Of a stretch of DNA of 64,000 bases, positions 36,515-45,363 are shown piece after piece. Position numbers and translations under genes: made by a program. Origin of the DNA: AP-15 sp963732095 (GTDB lineage Bacteria; Pseudomonadota; Alphaproteobacteria; ATCC43930; CGMCC-115725); contig CAVSZA010000003.1 of NCBI GenBank assembly GCA_963732095.1, forward strand, positions 15,779-79,778. The letters run 5' to 3'. The notes beneath the pieces are model-generated. The model ran no database searches. It was given only the letters and a program-made list of their open reading frames with translations, and had not been told where the DNA came from. The stretch's first letter is position 1, and each line of letters begins with the position of its first letter.

Positions 36515-37689
36515 TTCGCGGCGTCCCGAGTCTTTGCCGCCTCCTCTGCCGCAAAATGGCGGGCGACGGCACTGGCGGAGGCAGCCTTGCGCCTAGCGCT
36601 GAAGGCTTCGCGGTTGGCACGCATCCAGTCCATCGATTGCGAGCGCCAGGCGCTGCGCTCCTCGAAGCGCGGCAGCACGTAGCGCGCGAACAATTCATAG
36701 GAGCGCTTCGTCGCCTCCCAGTCGGCCCAATCGTGCGCCAGCATCAGGATGCAGCCGAAGCCGCCGGTCTTCTCCCAGTAGTTCTCTAGAACGCGCAATG
36801 CGTCGTCGGGCGTGCCGATGGCCCCCCGGCCGCCGGCATTGATTTCATCGATGCTCGGCATGCCGATCGCCGCACCGCCCTCGGGGTTCACCGAGTACGA
36901 ATAAAGCTGCCACTTCTCGAAGCCGGCCCTGACATTCTCGATCGCCTCCTCGCGGGTCTCGGCGATGTGGAACGGCGCCATGATGCGGTAGTTGGCGCGG
37001 TCCATGACGCGGCCCTGCGCCGCCGCCGCGCTGCTGGCCAATTGCCAGTTGTAATCGAGAGCGTCGTAACCGTTCGGGCTGCCCGCCATCACGCACAGCA
37101 TGCCGAGGTCGTACTTTCCGGCGAGCTTGCCGCCATAGGGAGTGACGGCGCTGGCGATCGCCAAGTGCGGGCGCGGCTTTGAATACGGGCGCAGGTGGAG
37201 GCGCGCCTCGCGCATCTCGTACCATTCGCTCTTCTGGGTGATGATTTCGCCGTCCAGCAGACGGGCGATGATGTCGATCGCGTCAGCCATGCGGTCGCGC
37301 TGCGTCTCCGGGTCGATGCCAAGCATCATCGCGTCCGACGGCAAAAGCCCAGGGCCGAAGCCGAACATCGCCCGGCCGCGCGTCTGGTAGTCGAGCTGCA
37401 CGATGCGGTCCGCCACCATAAAGGGATGGTGGTAAGGCAGTGAGATGACCCCGGTGCCGAGGCGAATGTGCCGCGTACGCTCCGCGGCGGTGGCGATGAA
37501 CAGCTCCGGCTGGCCATAGATCTCATAGCCGCCGGAGTGGTGCTCGCCGATCCAGGCCTCGGCGTAATTGTGCATGTCCAGCCATTGCATCAGCTGGAAG
37601 TCGCGCTCCATGCACAAGAGCGGGTCTTCGTCGTTCGGGTGGAACGGCGGCAGGAAGACCCCGGCCCGCAGTGTGCGGAACCTGCTCAT
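36511..37689 (-). CDS. LLM-class flavin-dependent oxidoreductase (paralog of 49971-51152)
   Basis: 392-residue bacterial-luciferase-family monooxygenase, MSRFRTLRAGVFLPPFHPND. It has EAWIGEHHSGGYEIYGQPEL, HIRLGTGVISLPYHHPFMVA, GRAMFGFGPGLLPSDAMMLG and the long C-terminal VLPRFEERSAWRSQSMDWMR. It is nearly identical, by eye about nine residues in ten, to the gene at 49971-51152 on the opposite strand. The start was chosen by alignment with that paralog; an ATG at 37710 would add seven residues. It overlaps the downstream hydrolase by ATGA. Confidence 0.93.
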   Translation of the reverse strand: MSRFRTLRAGVFLPPFHPNDEDPLLCMERDFQLMQWLDMHNYAEAWIGEHHSGGYEIYGQPELFIATAAERTRHIRLGTGVISLPYHHPFMVADRIVQLDYQTRGRAMFGFGPGLLPSDAMMLGIDPETQRDRMADAIDIIARLLDGEIITQKSEWYEMREARLHLRPYSKPRPHLAIASAVTPYGGKLAGKYDLGMLCVMAGSPNGYDALDYNWQLASSAAAAQGRVMDRANYRIMAPFHIAETREEAIENVRAGFEKWQLYSYSVNPEGGAAIGMPSIDEINAGGRGAIGTPDDALRVLENYWEKTGGFGCILMLAHDWADWEATKRSYELFARYVLPRFEERSAWRSQSMDWMRANREAFSARRKAASASAVARHFAAEEAAKTRDAAK

Positions 37690-37895
37690 CGTGCTACTCC
37701 TCTTCGGCAACGGTTTGACCCGGTAAATTTAGGCGCGGACGGCACCGGGGCGCTAGCCGCTTCGACGTTGCCGGGCTGCCGGTGGCAGACCGGCATCGCG
37801 CCTCATGCCCTCCCGGGTCGAAGCCGCGGTCCCTCTCGCGACCCGTTGGGAAGGCGAGCTCAAACGGGGCAGTCTCGAAAAGCGTTCTCTGACGC

Positions 37896-37946
37896 GGGAC
37901 CGATGTTTCGAAACCTTCTCCCTCCAGCGGTGAGTCCTGTGCGAAC
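37896..37946. repeat. tRNA-3'-half-like dispersed repeat (right-hand orientation)
   Basis: GGGACC, then a degenerate T-arm core, CTCCCTCCAGCGGTGAGT and GTGCGAAC at the end. 37690-38248 otherwise holds no gene; the DUF5666-like gene follows with its own ribosome-binding site. Confidence 0.72.
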
Positions 37947-38248
37947 CACGGGCTCCGGGGCGACGTTCGCCATGGGGCGTGTAGCGCGGCGCGAGATGAT
38001 CCTCAGGTCGAAACGTTATCCCGGGGTCGATCGGGTGGTGTGCAGTATGGCTCTGGACACGGACTGAACCCGACCGGACATCAACGGGTATTCCGTTAAA
38101 AATACCGAAATCGAGACCACAGCCATTTGCGTCATCGACGACATCCTTGACTGCCTCTCCGCGCGACGCTCACGATGCGTGCAGGACAGAGAAACGGCCC
38201 CGACCGAACAGAGAAACCATTTTAGGCTTGCACAGGGAGGATTTACCG

Positions 38249-38863
38249 ATGCGCCTACTCTCGCTCTTCGCTGTCGCCATGGCCGGACTAATTGCGGTGC
38301 CGGCGCTCGCTCAGACCCCGCCGCCGGACGCCACACCGACCCGCGTCCGCGGCACCGTCGAGAAGCTCGACGACCACAATTTGACGGTCAAATCCCGCGA
38401 CGGCCAGTCGCTGTCGATTACGCTCGCGCCGGATGTCGACATCATCACCCTTGTCAAGAAAAGCCTCGCCGATATCAAACCGGGTGACTTTGTCGCCTCG
38501 ACCGGGGTCAAGGATAAGGACGGCAAGATTCACGCAATCGAGGCTCGCATCTTCCCCAAAGCGACGCCTGATGGCGGCCGGCAATTCGCCTGGGATCTGA
38601 TGCCGGACAGCGTTATGACCAACGCCACGGTCGGCACCGTCACCAAGGCCGCGCAAGGCGCGGTGCTGCACGTCACCTTCACGGGCGGCGAATCCGAATA
38701 CAGCATCGGCCCGGACGTACCGATCCTGGCGAACGCTCCCGGCGATATGAGCCTGTTGAAGCCTGGCGCGGCGGTGTTCGTCATCGCCTTAAAGAAACCC
38801 GACGGCACCGTGACCGCGGCACGGCTCTATGCCGAAAAAGACGGGATCAAGCCGCCGATGTGA
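38249..38863 (+). CDS. Periplasmic DUF5666-like hypothetical protein
   Basis: 204 residues. Signal peptide MRLLSLFAVAMAGLIAVPAL with cleavage after ALAQ. The mature part has an OB-fold-like repeat, TRVRGTVEKLDDHNLTVKSR and KPGDFVASTGVKDKDGKIHA, repeated more weakly as MTNATVGTVTKAAQGAVLHV and LKPGAAVFVIALKKPDGTVT. This pattern is found in DUF5666-type proteins. AGGGAGG precedes the ATG by nine bases. No catalytic residues are evident; role unknown. Confidence 0.8.
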   Translation: MRLLSLFAVAMAGLIAVPALAQTPPPDATPTRVRGTVEKLDDHNLTVKSRDGQSLSITLAPDVDIITLVKKSLADIKPGDFVASTGVKDKDGKIHAIEARIFPKATPDGGRQFAWDLMPDSVMTNATVGTVTKAAQGAVLHVTFTGGESEYSIGPDVPILANAPGDMSLLKPGAAVFVIALKKPDGTVTAARLYAEKDGIKPPM

Positions 38864-38883
38864 CGCATCACACCTACCTGCGC

Positions 38884-39051
38884 CATTGTCGGTGACGTTG
38901 GGTGGGCGCCCCGGAAGACCTGGATCTGTTGAAGCGCAACCGCGACCTTGGCATCGCCCGAATGAACGTCCGCCTGCCGCCGGCCAAGACAGAGGAGATC
39001 CTGCCGTTGTTGGACCGCTGGGCGAAGCTGATCCGCCAGCTCGGCGCTTGA
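38884..39051 (+). pseudogene. LLM-class oxidoreductase 3'-end fragment
   Basis: Reads SVTLGG, then in the next frame APEDLDLLKRNRDLGIARMN, VRLPPAKTEEILPLLDRWAK and LIRQLGA, TGA. It closely matches the end of the LLM gene at 49079-49936 (APEDIDILKRNRDLGVTRM). Only the last 55 codons are present. Confidence 0.82.
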
Positions 39052-39102
39052 TGACGGGGAGCCGCGCCAAAACGGCTCAGGGAAACCGCAACGGAGGAAC
39101 GA

Positions 39103-39255
39103 ATGGACCTGATCCTGATTATTCTCATTCTTATCCTCCTCTTCGGGGGCGGGTTCGGCTATCACCGGTGGGGATATGGCGGCGGGATCGGTATCGGTGG
39201 TGTTCTGCTGATCATACTCGTCATCTATTTGCTGCTCGGGCGCGGGGGATTGTGA
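39103..39255 (+). CDS. DUF3309-family small membrane protein (50 aa)
   Basis: MDLILIILILILLFGGGFGY, then HRWGYGGGIGIGGVLLIILV and IYLLLGRGGL. Two hydrophobic stretches separated by a Gly-rich turn and the W-x-GG-x-G pattern match DUF3309 proteins of alphaproteobacteria. A CGGAGGAAC ribosome-binding site lies before the ATG. Too short for many gene finders. Function unknown, inner membrane. Confidence 0.82.
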   Translation: MDLILIILILILLFGGGFGYHRWGYGGGIGIGGVLLIILVIYLLLGRGGL

Positions 39256-39775
39256 TTTTCTGGAATTACGTAGCCGACACACCTGACCGGGTAGTGTCGG
39301 CCGAGCCCGGCTATAGCAGCGGGCGTGTCCGATCGGCTAGGTCGATGGAGGACGTGGTTGTCCTGATAGATCGGCGCGAAGCGATGCGCGCCGGGACACT
39401 CAGGCTCGGATGAATGCGGTCCTCCAAATTCGATCCGCGCCGTCAACATCGCAGCGTTACCCTGAACAAAAAAATTGTTGCTGGATTGCTCCTCGTCGCC
39501 GCGGTGATCTTCTTAGCCTCGGTCATCGGCGGCATATTTAGATAAATGGTAATCGGCTCGGCACTCGTATCGCCTCGCGAGAGTAAGCAACTCCCCCTGC
39601 GGATTTGGCAGACGACATTTGCGGGCGACTTCGCGAAGCGCGGTCGCGGACAAAGCCGCTGCACTTACCCCCAGCTTGGCTCGAAGATGTCGAGCGGTAG
39701 ACCGGCATTGGCCGCGCCGCTCGACTTCCGAAATGCCGACCTTGGGCCGGATTGGACGACGCGGTTGACCTGCGA
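39256..39775. other. Intergenic, one hydrophobic peptide remnant
   Basis: About 520 bases. A frame at 39465-39545 reads NKKIVAGLLLVAAVIFLASV then IGGIFR and TAA, a typical transmembrane segment, but no start codon is visible. Nothing else is supported. Confidence 0.35.
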
Positions 39776-40366
39776 TTACAGTGCCTTCAGTACGGCATCC
39801 CCCATTGCGCGGGGGCCGACGCGCTCAGAGCCGGGTTCCCAGAGTGTCGCCGGTGCGTAATCCGCTCTTCAACACTTTCTTGACGGCGTTCTCAATCCGC
39901 GCGGCTTGCTCGGGGCGGTCGAGCGAATAGCGCAGCATCATTGCCGCCGAAAGGATCATTGCGAGCGGATTGGCGATATCTTGGCCGGAATGTCCGGCGC
40001 CGAGCCGCCTGACGGTTCGAACAATCCTTTGTTGCCCGCACCCAAGGCCGCTGAGCCGAGCATGCCGATCGATCCGGTCAGCATCGCCGCCTCGTCGGAA
40101 AGGATGTCGCCGAATATGTTGCCGGTGACGATCACGTCGAACGTCGTCGGCGCCCGCACCAGCTGCGCTGCCGCATTATCGATGTACAGGTGCGACAGCT
40201 CGACATCGGAATATTCGGCGCCGATCCGTTTCATTGTGTCGCGCCAGAGCTGCGATGTCTCGAGCACGTTGAATTTATCGACGCTGCAGACCTTCTTGCG
40301 CCGCTTGCGCGCCGCCTGGAACGCGACATGCGCGATCCGGACAACCTCCGGCTTCACTCGCCAAGC
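39776..40366 (-). pseudogene. leuB: 3-isopropylmalate dehydrogenase (leuB) C-terminal remnant
   Basis: Reads VVRIAHVAFQAARKRRKKVC, SVDKFNVLETSQLWRDTM, FDVIVTGNIFGDILSDEAAM and MLGSAALGAGNKGLFEPSGG. After a shift near 39985 it continues GQDIANPLAMILSAAMML and ends AMGDAVLKAL, TAA. This is clearly the C-terminal half of LeuB, including the SVDKxNVL and GNIFGDILSDE signatures. The N-terminal half is missing and the remainder is frameshifted. A functional leucine-pathway copy must exist elsewhere if the organism makes leucine. Confidence 0.88.
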
Positions 40367-40481
40367 CTTGCCGACATCGGCCCACCTACAACGTCAGTGG
40401 GGCGACGATTCCGGCTGACGCCCTAACAATTGCTTTAACATGCCTTCGCAGCCCCTACGGTTTCGCTGACGAGGTCAATCG

Positions 40482-40757
40482 ATGAGCAGCCGCCGCGCGG
40501 TTCTCACTGGCTCTCTCGCTTCCGTCGCTCTCTCGCCCGTCGCCGGGCGGGCGCAACCGGCGACCGGCGGCCCCACGATCGCGTTTCTCGTGCCGGCATC
40601 CGGGCCTTACATCGGAACGCCGACCGCGGTCTTTAACTCGTTCCGTCGCGGGCTCGCCGATCTCGGCCACGGCGAAGGACGAAACATCCGTTACGAGTAT
40701 CGTTCGGCGCCGGACCGAGCCGGTCTCGGCGAGATTCGCAGGGGCGGGCCGCCGAAG
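40482..40757 (+). pseudogene. ABC substrate-binding protein (DUF534 type), 3' truncated at a repeat
   Basis: Starts MSSRRAVLTGSLASVALSPV with a twin-arginine-like or Sec signal, then GGPTIAFLVPASGPYIGTPT and FRRGLADLGHGEGRNIRYEY, the usual N-terminus of this binding-protein family. Recognisable sequence ends near 40757 and the tRNA-like repeat starts at 40769. Beyond it the frame reads only repeat-encoded sequence. The gene appears cut by insertion of the cassette. Confidence 0.75.
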
Positions 40758-40768
40758 CCGTGGGTCGA

Positions 40769-40821
40769 GTTCGCACCGGACTCGCCGCTGGAGGGAGATG
40801 GATTCGAACCCTTGGTCCCCC
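40769..40821. repeat. Left inverted end of the hydrolase cassette
   Basis: 53 bases beginning GTTCGCACCGGACTCGCCGC and ending TTGGTCCCCC. The best-preserved left-hand copy of the dispersed tRNA-3'-half-like repeat. Confidence 0.85.
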
Positions 40822-40834
40822 TGCCAGGGAGAGC

Positions 40835-41803
40835 TCAGTTGTCGCGCCATGCACGTGGAGGGTCGCTTCCCTCCGCTTGCTCGTTCCGCATCCAACCGTC
40901 TAGCAGCATACGCAGTGCCGCGATGAAGGCGAGGGGCTGGTCTAGCATGACGTGGTGTCTCGCCTCGGGTACCTCGACGACGGGCGCTCGCGGACCCATC
41001 AGGGACGACATGTAGGACGCCGTTTCACGAGAGACGAGCGCGCTCTTTTCACCAAAGATGAGCGCAGCGCGACAACCCACCGCCTGCAAATACTCGCGCA
41101 CAGGCTCGCCGAATCGACGAGAGCCCATGGCCTCGCTGTCGAACTTCCAGACCCAGCCGTCCTCGACGCGCCTCAGCGAATGGCGACCGATGAATTCGAC
41201 AATGAAGGGGTTGTCGCAAGGTTGTTCGGGCATCAGGCGGAAGCGCGCCAGGGCAGCGTCGAAAGTCTCGTAGACACGCCTTTTGCCCATGGGCGGTCGT
41301 GTGAGTGGATGCCGCGCCTCCTCTTCGGGGGAGCGGATCGGTGAATCCACGATCACGACACCTCCCAGCGTGTCGCCAGATTGGGACGCAACTTTCATAG
41401 TCATGAAGCCACCGAAGCTATGGCCGACGACAAAGGGGCGCTCGCCCAGTTGAGCAGCCGCAATCACGGTGCGGATTTCTTCGGCGCGAACCTCCGAGGT
41501 ATAGTGCGCTCGCCAGGCGCTGTTACCCATCCCGGACAAATCAATCGCCGCGACGCGAAAGTCGCGGGTGAAGTATGGCGCAATGTAACTCCACCAGTGG
41601 CTATGCGCACCGCCGCCATGAACGAAAAGAAGGCCGCGCTCGCCCGGCCTCGCCGGCTCGCGTGCCCAAAGCAAGTAACGGATCCGGCACCCCGCGACCG
41701 CCACTAATTGCGACTGGCCGGGCTGGGAAATGGCCCACCGAAACCAATCCGGTGCGGGCGCACGGATGGTCAGGAGATCGACTGGTACGGCTTCGCTGCT
41801 CAA
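40835..41803 (-). CDS. Alpha/beta hydrolase (cassette cargo)
   Basis: 322 residues. LLFVHGGGAHSHWW gives the oxyanion region, S129 in VVGHSFGGF is the nucleophile, LIFGEKSALVS the acid region, and VPEARHHVMLDQP the histidine. The family resembles esterases and C-C bond hydrolases. The last 14 codons approach the left repeat, so the C-terminus (EGSDPPRAWRDN) may be partly repeat-derived and not ancestral. It lies alone between the two inverted repeats. Substrate unknown. Confidence 0.87.
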   Translation of the reverse strand: MSSEAVPVDLLTIRAPAPDWFRWAISQPGQSQLVAVAGCRIRYLLWAREPARPGERGLLFVHGGGAHSHWWSYIAPYFTRDFRVAAIDLSGMGNSAWRAHYTSEVRAEEIRTVIAAAQLGERPFVVGHSFGGFMTMKVASQSGDTLGGVVIVDSPIRSPEEEARHPLTRPPMGKRRVYETFDAALARFRLMPEQPCDNPFIVEFIGRHSLRRVEDGWVWKFDSEAMGSRRFGEPVREYLQAVGCRAALIFGEKSALVSRETASYMSSLMGPRAPVVEVPEARHHVMLDQPLAFIAALRMLLDGWMRNEQAEGSDPPRAWRDN

Positions 41804-41998
41804 GGAGGCTGCGCGCGCATTACTGGATGGGTCTTGTCACTGATCGGCTAACATTATATCGGACGAAGGACCCTGCTCATTCCGTAATCCCCCGTCAACA
41901 GCGCTATCTCGCGGTCCGCGGTGACTCCAGCATGTTCGAGCATCCGGTGTTCTTATCGTGGAGCGGTCGGACCGGGTGCCTCCACCCGTCTCCCCTAC

Positions 41999-42051
41999 GG
42001 GGGACCGAGGGTTCGAATCCGTCTCCCTCCAGCGGCGAGTCCACTGCGAAC
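41999..42051. repeat. Right inverted end of the hydrolase cassette
   Basis: 53 bases beginning GGGGGACCGAGGGTTCGAAT and ending GAGTCCACTGCGAAC. It differs from the left copy at four positions. About 150 bases upstream of the amidohydrolase start. Confidence 0.85.
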
Positions 42052-42205
42052 TTGTGTTGTTCCGATGCTGGCGGTCGCCGGCGCCGCAGCTCATAGGGAA
42101 GATAGCATCACTCAGAGTTGACAGCCCCTACTCGCAGGCCTAGCGTTCCGAAGCCAAACGGGCGTTTGGTCCTCAGCCTCGCCATCACCCGAAAGGAGTT
42201 GGTTT

Positions 42206-43327
42206 ATGGGTTCGGCCTACAATGTGATCGATTCCGACGGCCACATCCTCGAGCCCCTAAATATGTGGGAGAACTACATCGATCCGCCGTTTCGCGAGCG
42301 GGCGCCCCGCCTGTTTATCGACGAAGACGGCAAAGAACGTCTGCGCATCGATGGCAAGGCGTTCGGCGGGCGAAAAGGCCTTGGAGCGCTCGGCGCGGTA
42401 GGCGCCCGTGACGGCGTCGTCTGCGACGATACAATGACATACAATCAGGGGAAGAAGGGCGGCTTCGACCCTCATGCGCGCATCCCCGACATGGATGCCG
42501 ACGGCATCGACGCGGCGTTCCTGTATCCGAGCATCGGGTTGTCTCTCGGAGGTGTTGCAGACCCCGAGCTCGTGCATGCACTCTACCATGCATATAACCG
42601 CTGGTTGGCCGATTACTGCAAACCTTATCCCGACCGCCTTTTTGGCGTTGCCATGCTGCCCTTGCATTCGGTTGAGCTGACAATTCAGGAGATGCACTTT
42701 GCCCGCAAGGAGCTCGGCATGCGCGCCGGCTTTATCCGGCCAAATCCGTACAACAACAAGATGCTCCATCACCCGGATTACGAGCCGTTCTGGAATGCCG
42801 CTGAAGAGCTCGACATGGCAATTGGTATTCACGAAGGTTCGAGCCTCAATATGCCAACCGTCGGGGTCGACCGCTTTGAAGGCCGCGGCGCTCAGCACAT
42901 CATTTCGCATACGATGGAAATGATGCTCGCCTGCATGAGCGTCATCTGGGGCGGGGTCGTTGAGCGCCATCCGAAGCTGCGCATCGGTTTTCTAGAGTCG
43001 GGTGGTGGCTGGGTGGCACCCTGGCTCGACCGGATGGATCGCCATTTCGACGATCAGGGCTTCAACGATTCGGGCCTGAAGACCAGGCCGAGCGAACTCT
43101 TCCAGCGCAATTGCTGGATCTCGTTCGAGCCCGTTGAAGGTAGTATCAAGGTACTGGCCGACTATATCGGGCCGCACAAGATTTTATGGGCGACTGACTA
43201 CCCACACCCGGATGGCTTTTTCCCCGGCGCGCCGAAAATGATAATGCAGCGCCTCGAAGGAGTGTCGCCTGAGACCAAGCACGGGGTGATGGCTGGCGGA
43301 GCAATGGGCTTCTACGGGCTCAACTAG
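42206..43327 (+). CDS. Amidohydrolase family 2 protein
   Basis: 373-residue TIM-barrel metal hydrolase/decarboxylase. The first metal motif is IDSDGH (D11, H13); FRPNPYNN-like and MAIGIHEGSS give the barrel His, and LWATDYPHPDG the conserved Asp. It has the AMA-type layout of ACMSD/gamma-resorcylate-like enzymes, which hydrolyse or decarboxylate ring-cleavage products. A GAAAGGAG site precedes the ATG. The neighbouring LLM genes suggest action on an oxygenation product; the exact reaction is unassigned. Confidence 0.92.
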   Translation: MGSAYNVIDSDGHILEPLNMWENYIDPPFRERAPRLFIDEDGKERLRIDGKAFGGRKGLGALGAVGARDGVVCDDTMTYNQGKKGGFDPHARIPDMDADGIDAAFLYPSIGLSLGGVADPELVHALYHAYNRWLADYCKPYPDRLFGVAMLPLHSVELTIQEMHFARKELGMRAGFIRPNPYNNKMLHHPDYEPFWNAAEELDMAIGIHEGSSLNMPTVGVDRFEGRGAQHIISHTMEMMLACMSVIWGGVVERHPKLRIGFLESGGGWVAPWLDRMDRHFDDQGFNDSGLKTRPSELFQRNCWISFEPVEGSIKVLADYIGPHKILWATDYPHPDGFFPGAPKMIMQRLEGVSPETKHGVMAGGAMGFYGLN

Positions 43328-43345
43328 CTCCGGATCACCGAAGCG

Positions 43346-43371
43346 GGCCGCGGGTCTCGGTGACCGCGGCC
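43346..43371. terminator. Possible hairpin terminator after the amidohydrolase
   Basis: GGCCGCGG (43346-43353) pairs with CCGCGGCC (43364-43371) around a 10-base loop. GC-rich stem but no T-tract, so it may be a pause or attenuator site. Confidence 0.4.
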
Positions 43372-43707
43372 AGTCCGATGTTGATCTGAAAGGCGGGAAA
43401 TTGCGGTACCGCTAATCGTCCCTTGCCCTGTGCCAGGAAAAGAAAGCATGGATGCCGTACCGGCGTCAGTGCGCCATTGGATGCCTGCACCGGCGAAGGC
43501 CGCCTACGCGAAGGGAAAGCACGCAGCGGCAAGGCTGGCGCAGGTCCGCGCTCGGTTGGGTCGACGGGCTCGCCGGCGTGCCGGCCACAGAGAAAAGCTG
43601 GAGCTGACGAACCAAACGCTCGTTCGAATGGCCTCTGGAATTGGCGTGCACTTCGCCCTAGTCTCTGGGCAGCGCCGCCGCGAACCCTTGCCGGGAGAGG
43701 ACAGACG

Positions 43708-44889
43708 ATGATCAACAAATTCATGACGGTGTATGCCGGACACATCGACATCCCCGACCATGGTCAGGATGCCACCCCGGCGAACGATCGGCGTTATTCG
43801 AACGACCAGCTCGCTTCGGTCTTCGACAAGACCGAAGCGATCGCCACAATGATGGACGAATCCGGCTATGACACATTGTGGCTTGCGGAACACCATTTCC
43901 AGCACGAAGGCTACGAATGCCTGCCAAACATTTTGATGTGCGCCGTGCATCTGGCGCATGTCACAAAGACGCTGAGGATCGGTTGCGGGTTCAACATCAC
44001 GCCGATGTGGCACCCGTTGCGCCTGGCCGAGGATTATGCCACCGCGGACATCCTAACCAAGGGCCGCACCGTGTTCGGCGTCGGCCGCGGTTATCACAGC
44101 CGCGAAGTCGAGACTTTCGGCGCGCCGATCATCGACCAAGACGCTAACCGCGAATTGTTCGAGGAGCAGGTCGAGATTCTCTTCAAGGCGTTCAACAACG
44201 AATCCTTCTCGCATAAAGGCAAGCATTACACGATACCGGCCGATGTCCCCTATCGTGGCTATCAGCTCAAGGAACTCAGTTTAGTGCCGCGCCCGATCAA
44301 CCTGCCGGTCGAGTGCTGGCAGCCGATCGTTAGCGCCAGCACCCGCGGCATCGAGTTCATGGTGCGCCACGGGATCAAGGGCCTCGTCGGTGGTGGTGCG
44401 GCGACTATGGCTGAGGGGCCGATCCAGGCCTATCAGCGGGTGGCGAACTCGATGAGCCACGACTTCAAGCTCGGCGAGAATTTGACGATCGGCGTCTCGT
44501 TTTATCTGGCAAAGACGCGCGAGCAGGCGATCCGCGAAATGCTGCCGTATTACGAAGAGCATGTGAAGATGTTCGCGCCGCTCGGCTTCGTGCCGGGAAT
44601 CACGCCGGCTCAGATCGAGGCGGTTGCCAGGCGTGGCGGTTGGGCTGCGGCCGGCGTGCCGACCCTTGATCACTACCTAAAGCTGGGTTCGTGGTTCGCG
44701 GGCACCCCAGACGATCTCGTCGCCCATTTGAAGAGCTTCGAAGAGCGCTATCCCGGAATGCAGCACATCAACCTGTCGCCGCCGCTAACGACCCCAAAGG
44801 ACAGGATCGTCGAGCAGTACCGCATGGTTGGCGAGCTGGTGATGCCGCATTTCCGCCCGCGGGCGGCCGTGCAGGCTGCTGCGCAGTAG
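43708..44889 (+). CDS. LLM-class flavin-dependent oxidoreductase
   Basis: 393-residue luciferase-like monooxygenase starting MINKFMTVYAGHIDIPDHGQ. Key parts are YDTLWLAEHHFQHEGYECLP, LRIGCGFNITPMWHPLRLAE, GRTVFGVGRGYHSREVETFG and FAGTPDDLVAHLKSFEERYP near the end. The start is preceded by GGGAGAGGACAG. An upstream in-frame extension to 43423 is basic and not homologous. It follows the amidohydrolase on the same strand. It probably uses reduced FMN, or F420 in some relatives, to oxygenate an organic substrate. Confidence 0.93.
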   Translation: MINKFMTVYAGHIDIPDHGQDATPANDRRYSNDQLASVFDKTEAIATMMDESGYDTLWLAEHHFQHEGYECLPNILMCAVHLAHVTKTLRIGCGFNITPMWHPLRLAEDYATADILTKGRTVFGVGRGYHSREVETFGAPIIDQDANRELFEEQVEILFKAFNNESFSHKGKHYTIPADVPYRGYQLKELSLVPRPINLPVECWQPIVSASTRGIEFMVRHGIKGLVGGGAATMAEGPIQAYQRVANSMSHDFKLGENLTIGVSFYLAKTREQAIREMLPYYEEHVKMFAPLGFVPGITPAQIEAVARRGGWAAAGVPTLDHYLKLGSWFAGTPDDLVAHLKSFEERYPGMQHINLSPPLTTPKDRIVEQYRMVGELVMPHFRPRAAVQAAAQ

Positions 44890-45213
44890 GTAGCGTAGTA
44901 AGAGCGCGGCGTCTTTCGCGCGGTGGCGCGGTTCGCCGCGCCATCCTCGATCAGACCGGCGTCGCGCCCTTCAGCAACGTTGCCGAGAAGCAAAAGGGGG
45001 ACGCCGCCAGATGTTCTCGTAGCCGAGGGCGCCGGTATGCGCCGAGCACGCGACGCCAGGCTCGGCCGTTCCCGGGCTGCGCCGGTGAGGTGTGGGTCAG
45101 GTCGCGCGCCGGGAGGCATCCAGCGTGCGCGAACTGGGGTCATGCCGCGGAAAGCTAATTGTTAACATGGCAATTCCCTTCTTGACAATGACGAAGGCAA
45201 ACTGATACCTGAT
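44890..45213. other. Intergenic, nothing recognised
   Basis: About 320 bases between the LLM gene and an IS1595 remnant. No protein-like frame with a start, hairpin or repeat that I can support. Confidence 0.35.
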
Positions 45214-45363
45214 TACGCATGATCCTCAGCTAATTTGAGGAGGCGGTATGGCATCGGCGGGGTTCGGACTGCGACATAGCCGAGGCGTGGCATGATGGCG
45301 GCGAGATCGTATCGGCGGTTGAAGCGGTACTCGAATTCGGCGAGGTAGCGGGGCACATGCGTT
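45214..45363 (-). pseudogene. IS1595-family (ISXO2-like) transposase C-terminal remnant
   Basis: Reads THVPRYLAEFEYRFNRRYDL, AAIMPRLGYVAVRTPPMPYR and LLKLAEDHA, TAA. This is the characteristic end of ISXO2-type DDE transposases. The remainder of the gene is gone. The fragment is joined out of frame to the 3' end of the next gene. Confidence 0.85.

Larger units (their letters stand above)
40769..42051. mobile_element. Cassette-like unit: alpha/beta hydrolase gene between 53-bp inverted tRNA-like repeats
   Basis: The left end 40769-40821 and right end 41999-42051 are inverted copies, 53 bases each, with four mismatches. Each has GTTCGCA at the outer tip, then GACTCGCCGCTGGAGGGAGA, a T-arm-like GGATTCGAACCC and GGTCCCCC at the inner tip. 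They enclose a single gene on the minus strand. The left end abuts a truncated binding-protein gene. No transposase or recombinase is inside, so movement would need a helper. The unit nature is inferred from symmetry and the broken gene. Confidence 0.6.

Noticed and set aside
40482..41015. A complete 177-residue exported protein
   Set aside because: Only the first 90 residues match a binding-protein family; the rest is the repeat and antisense of the hydrolase gene.
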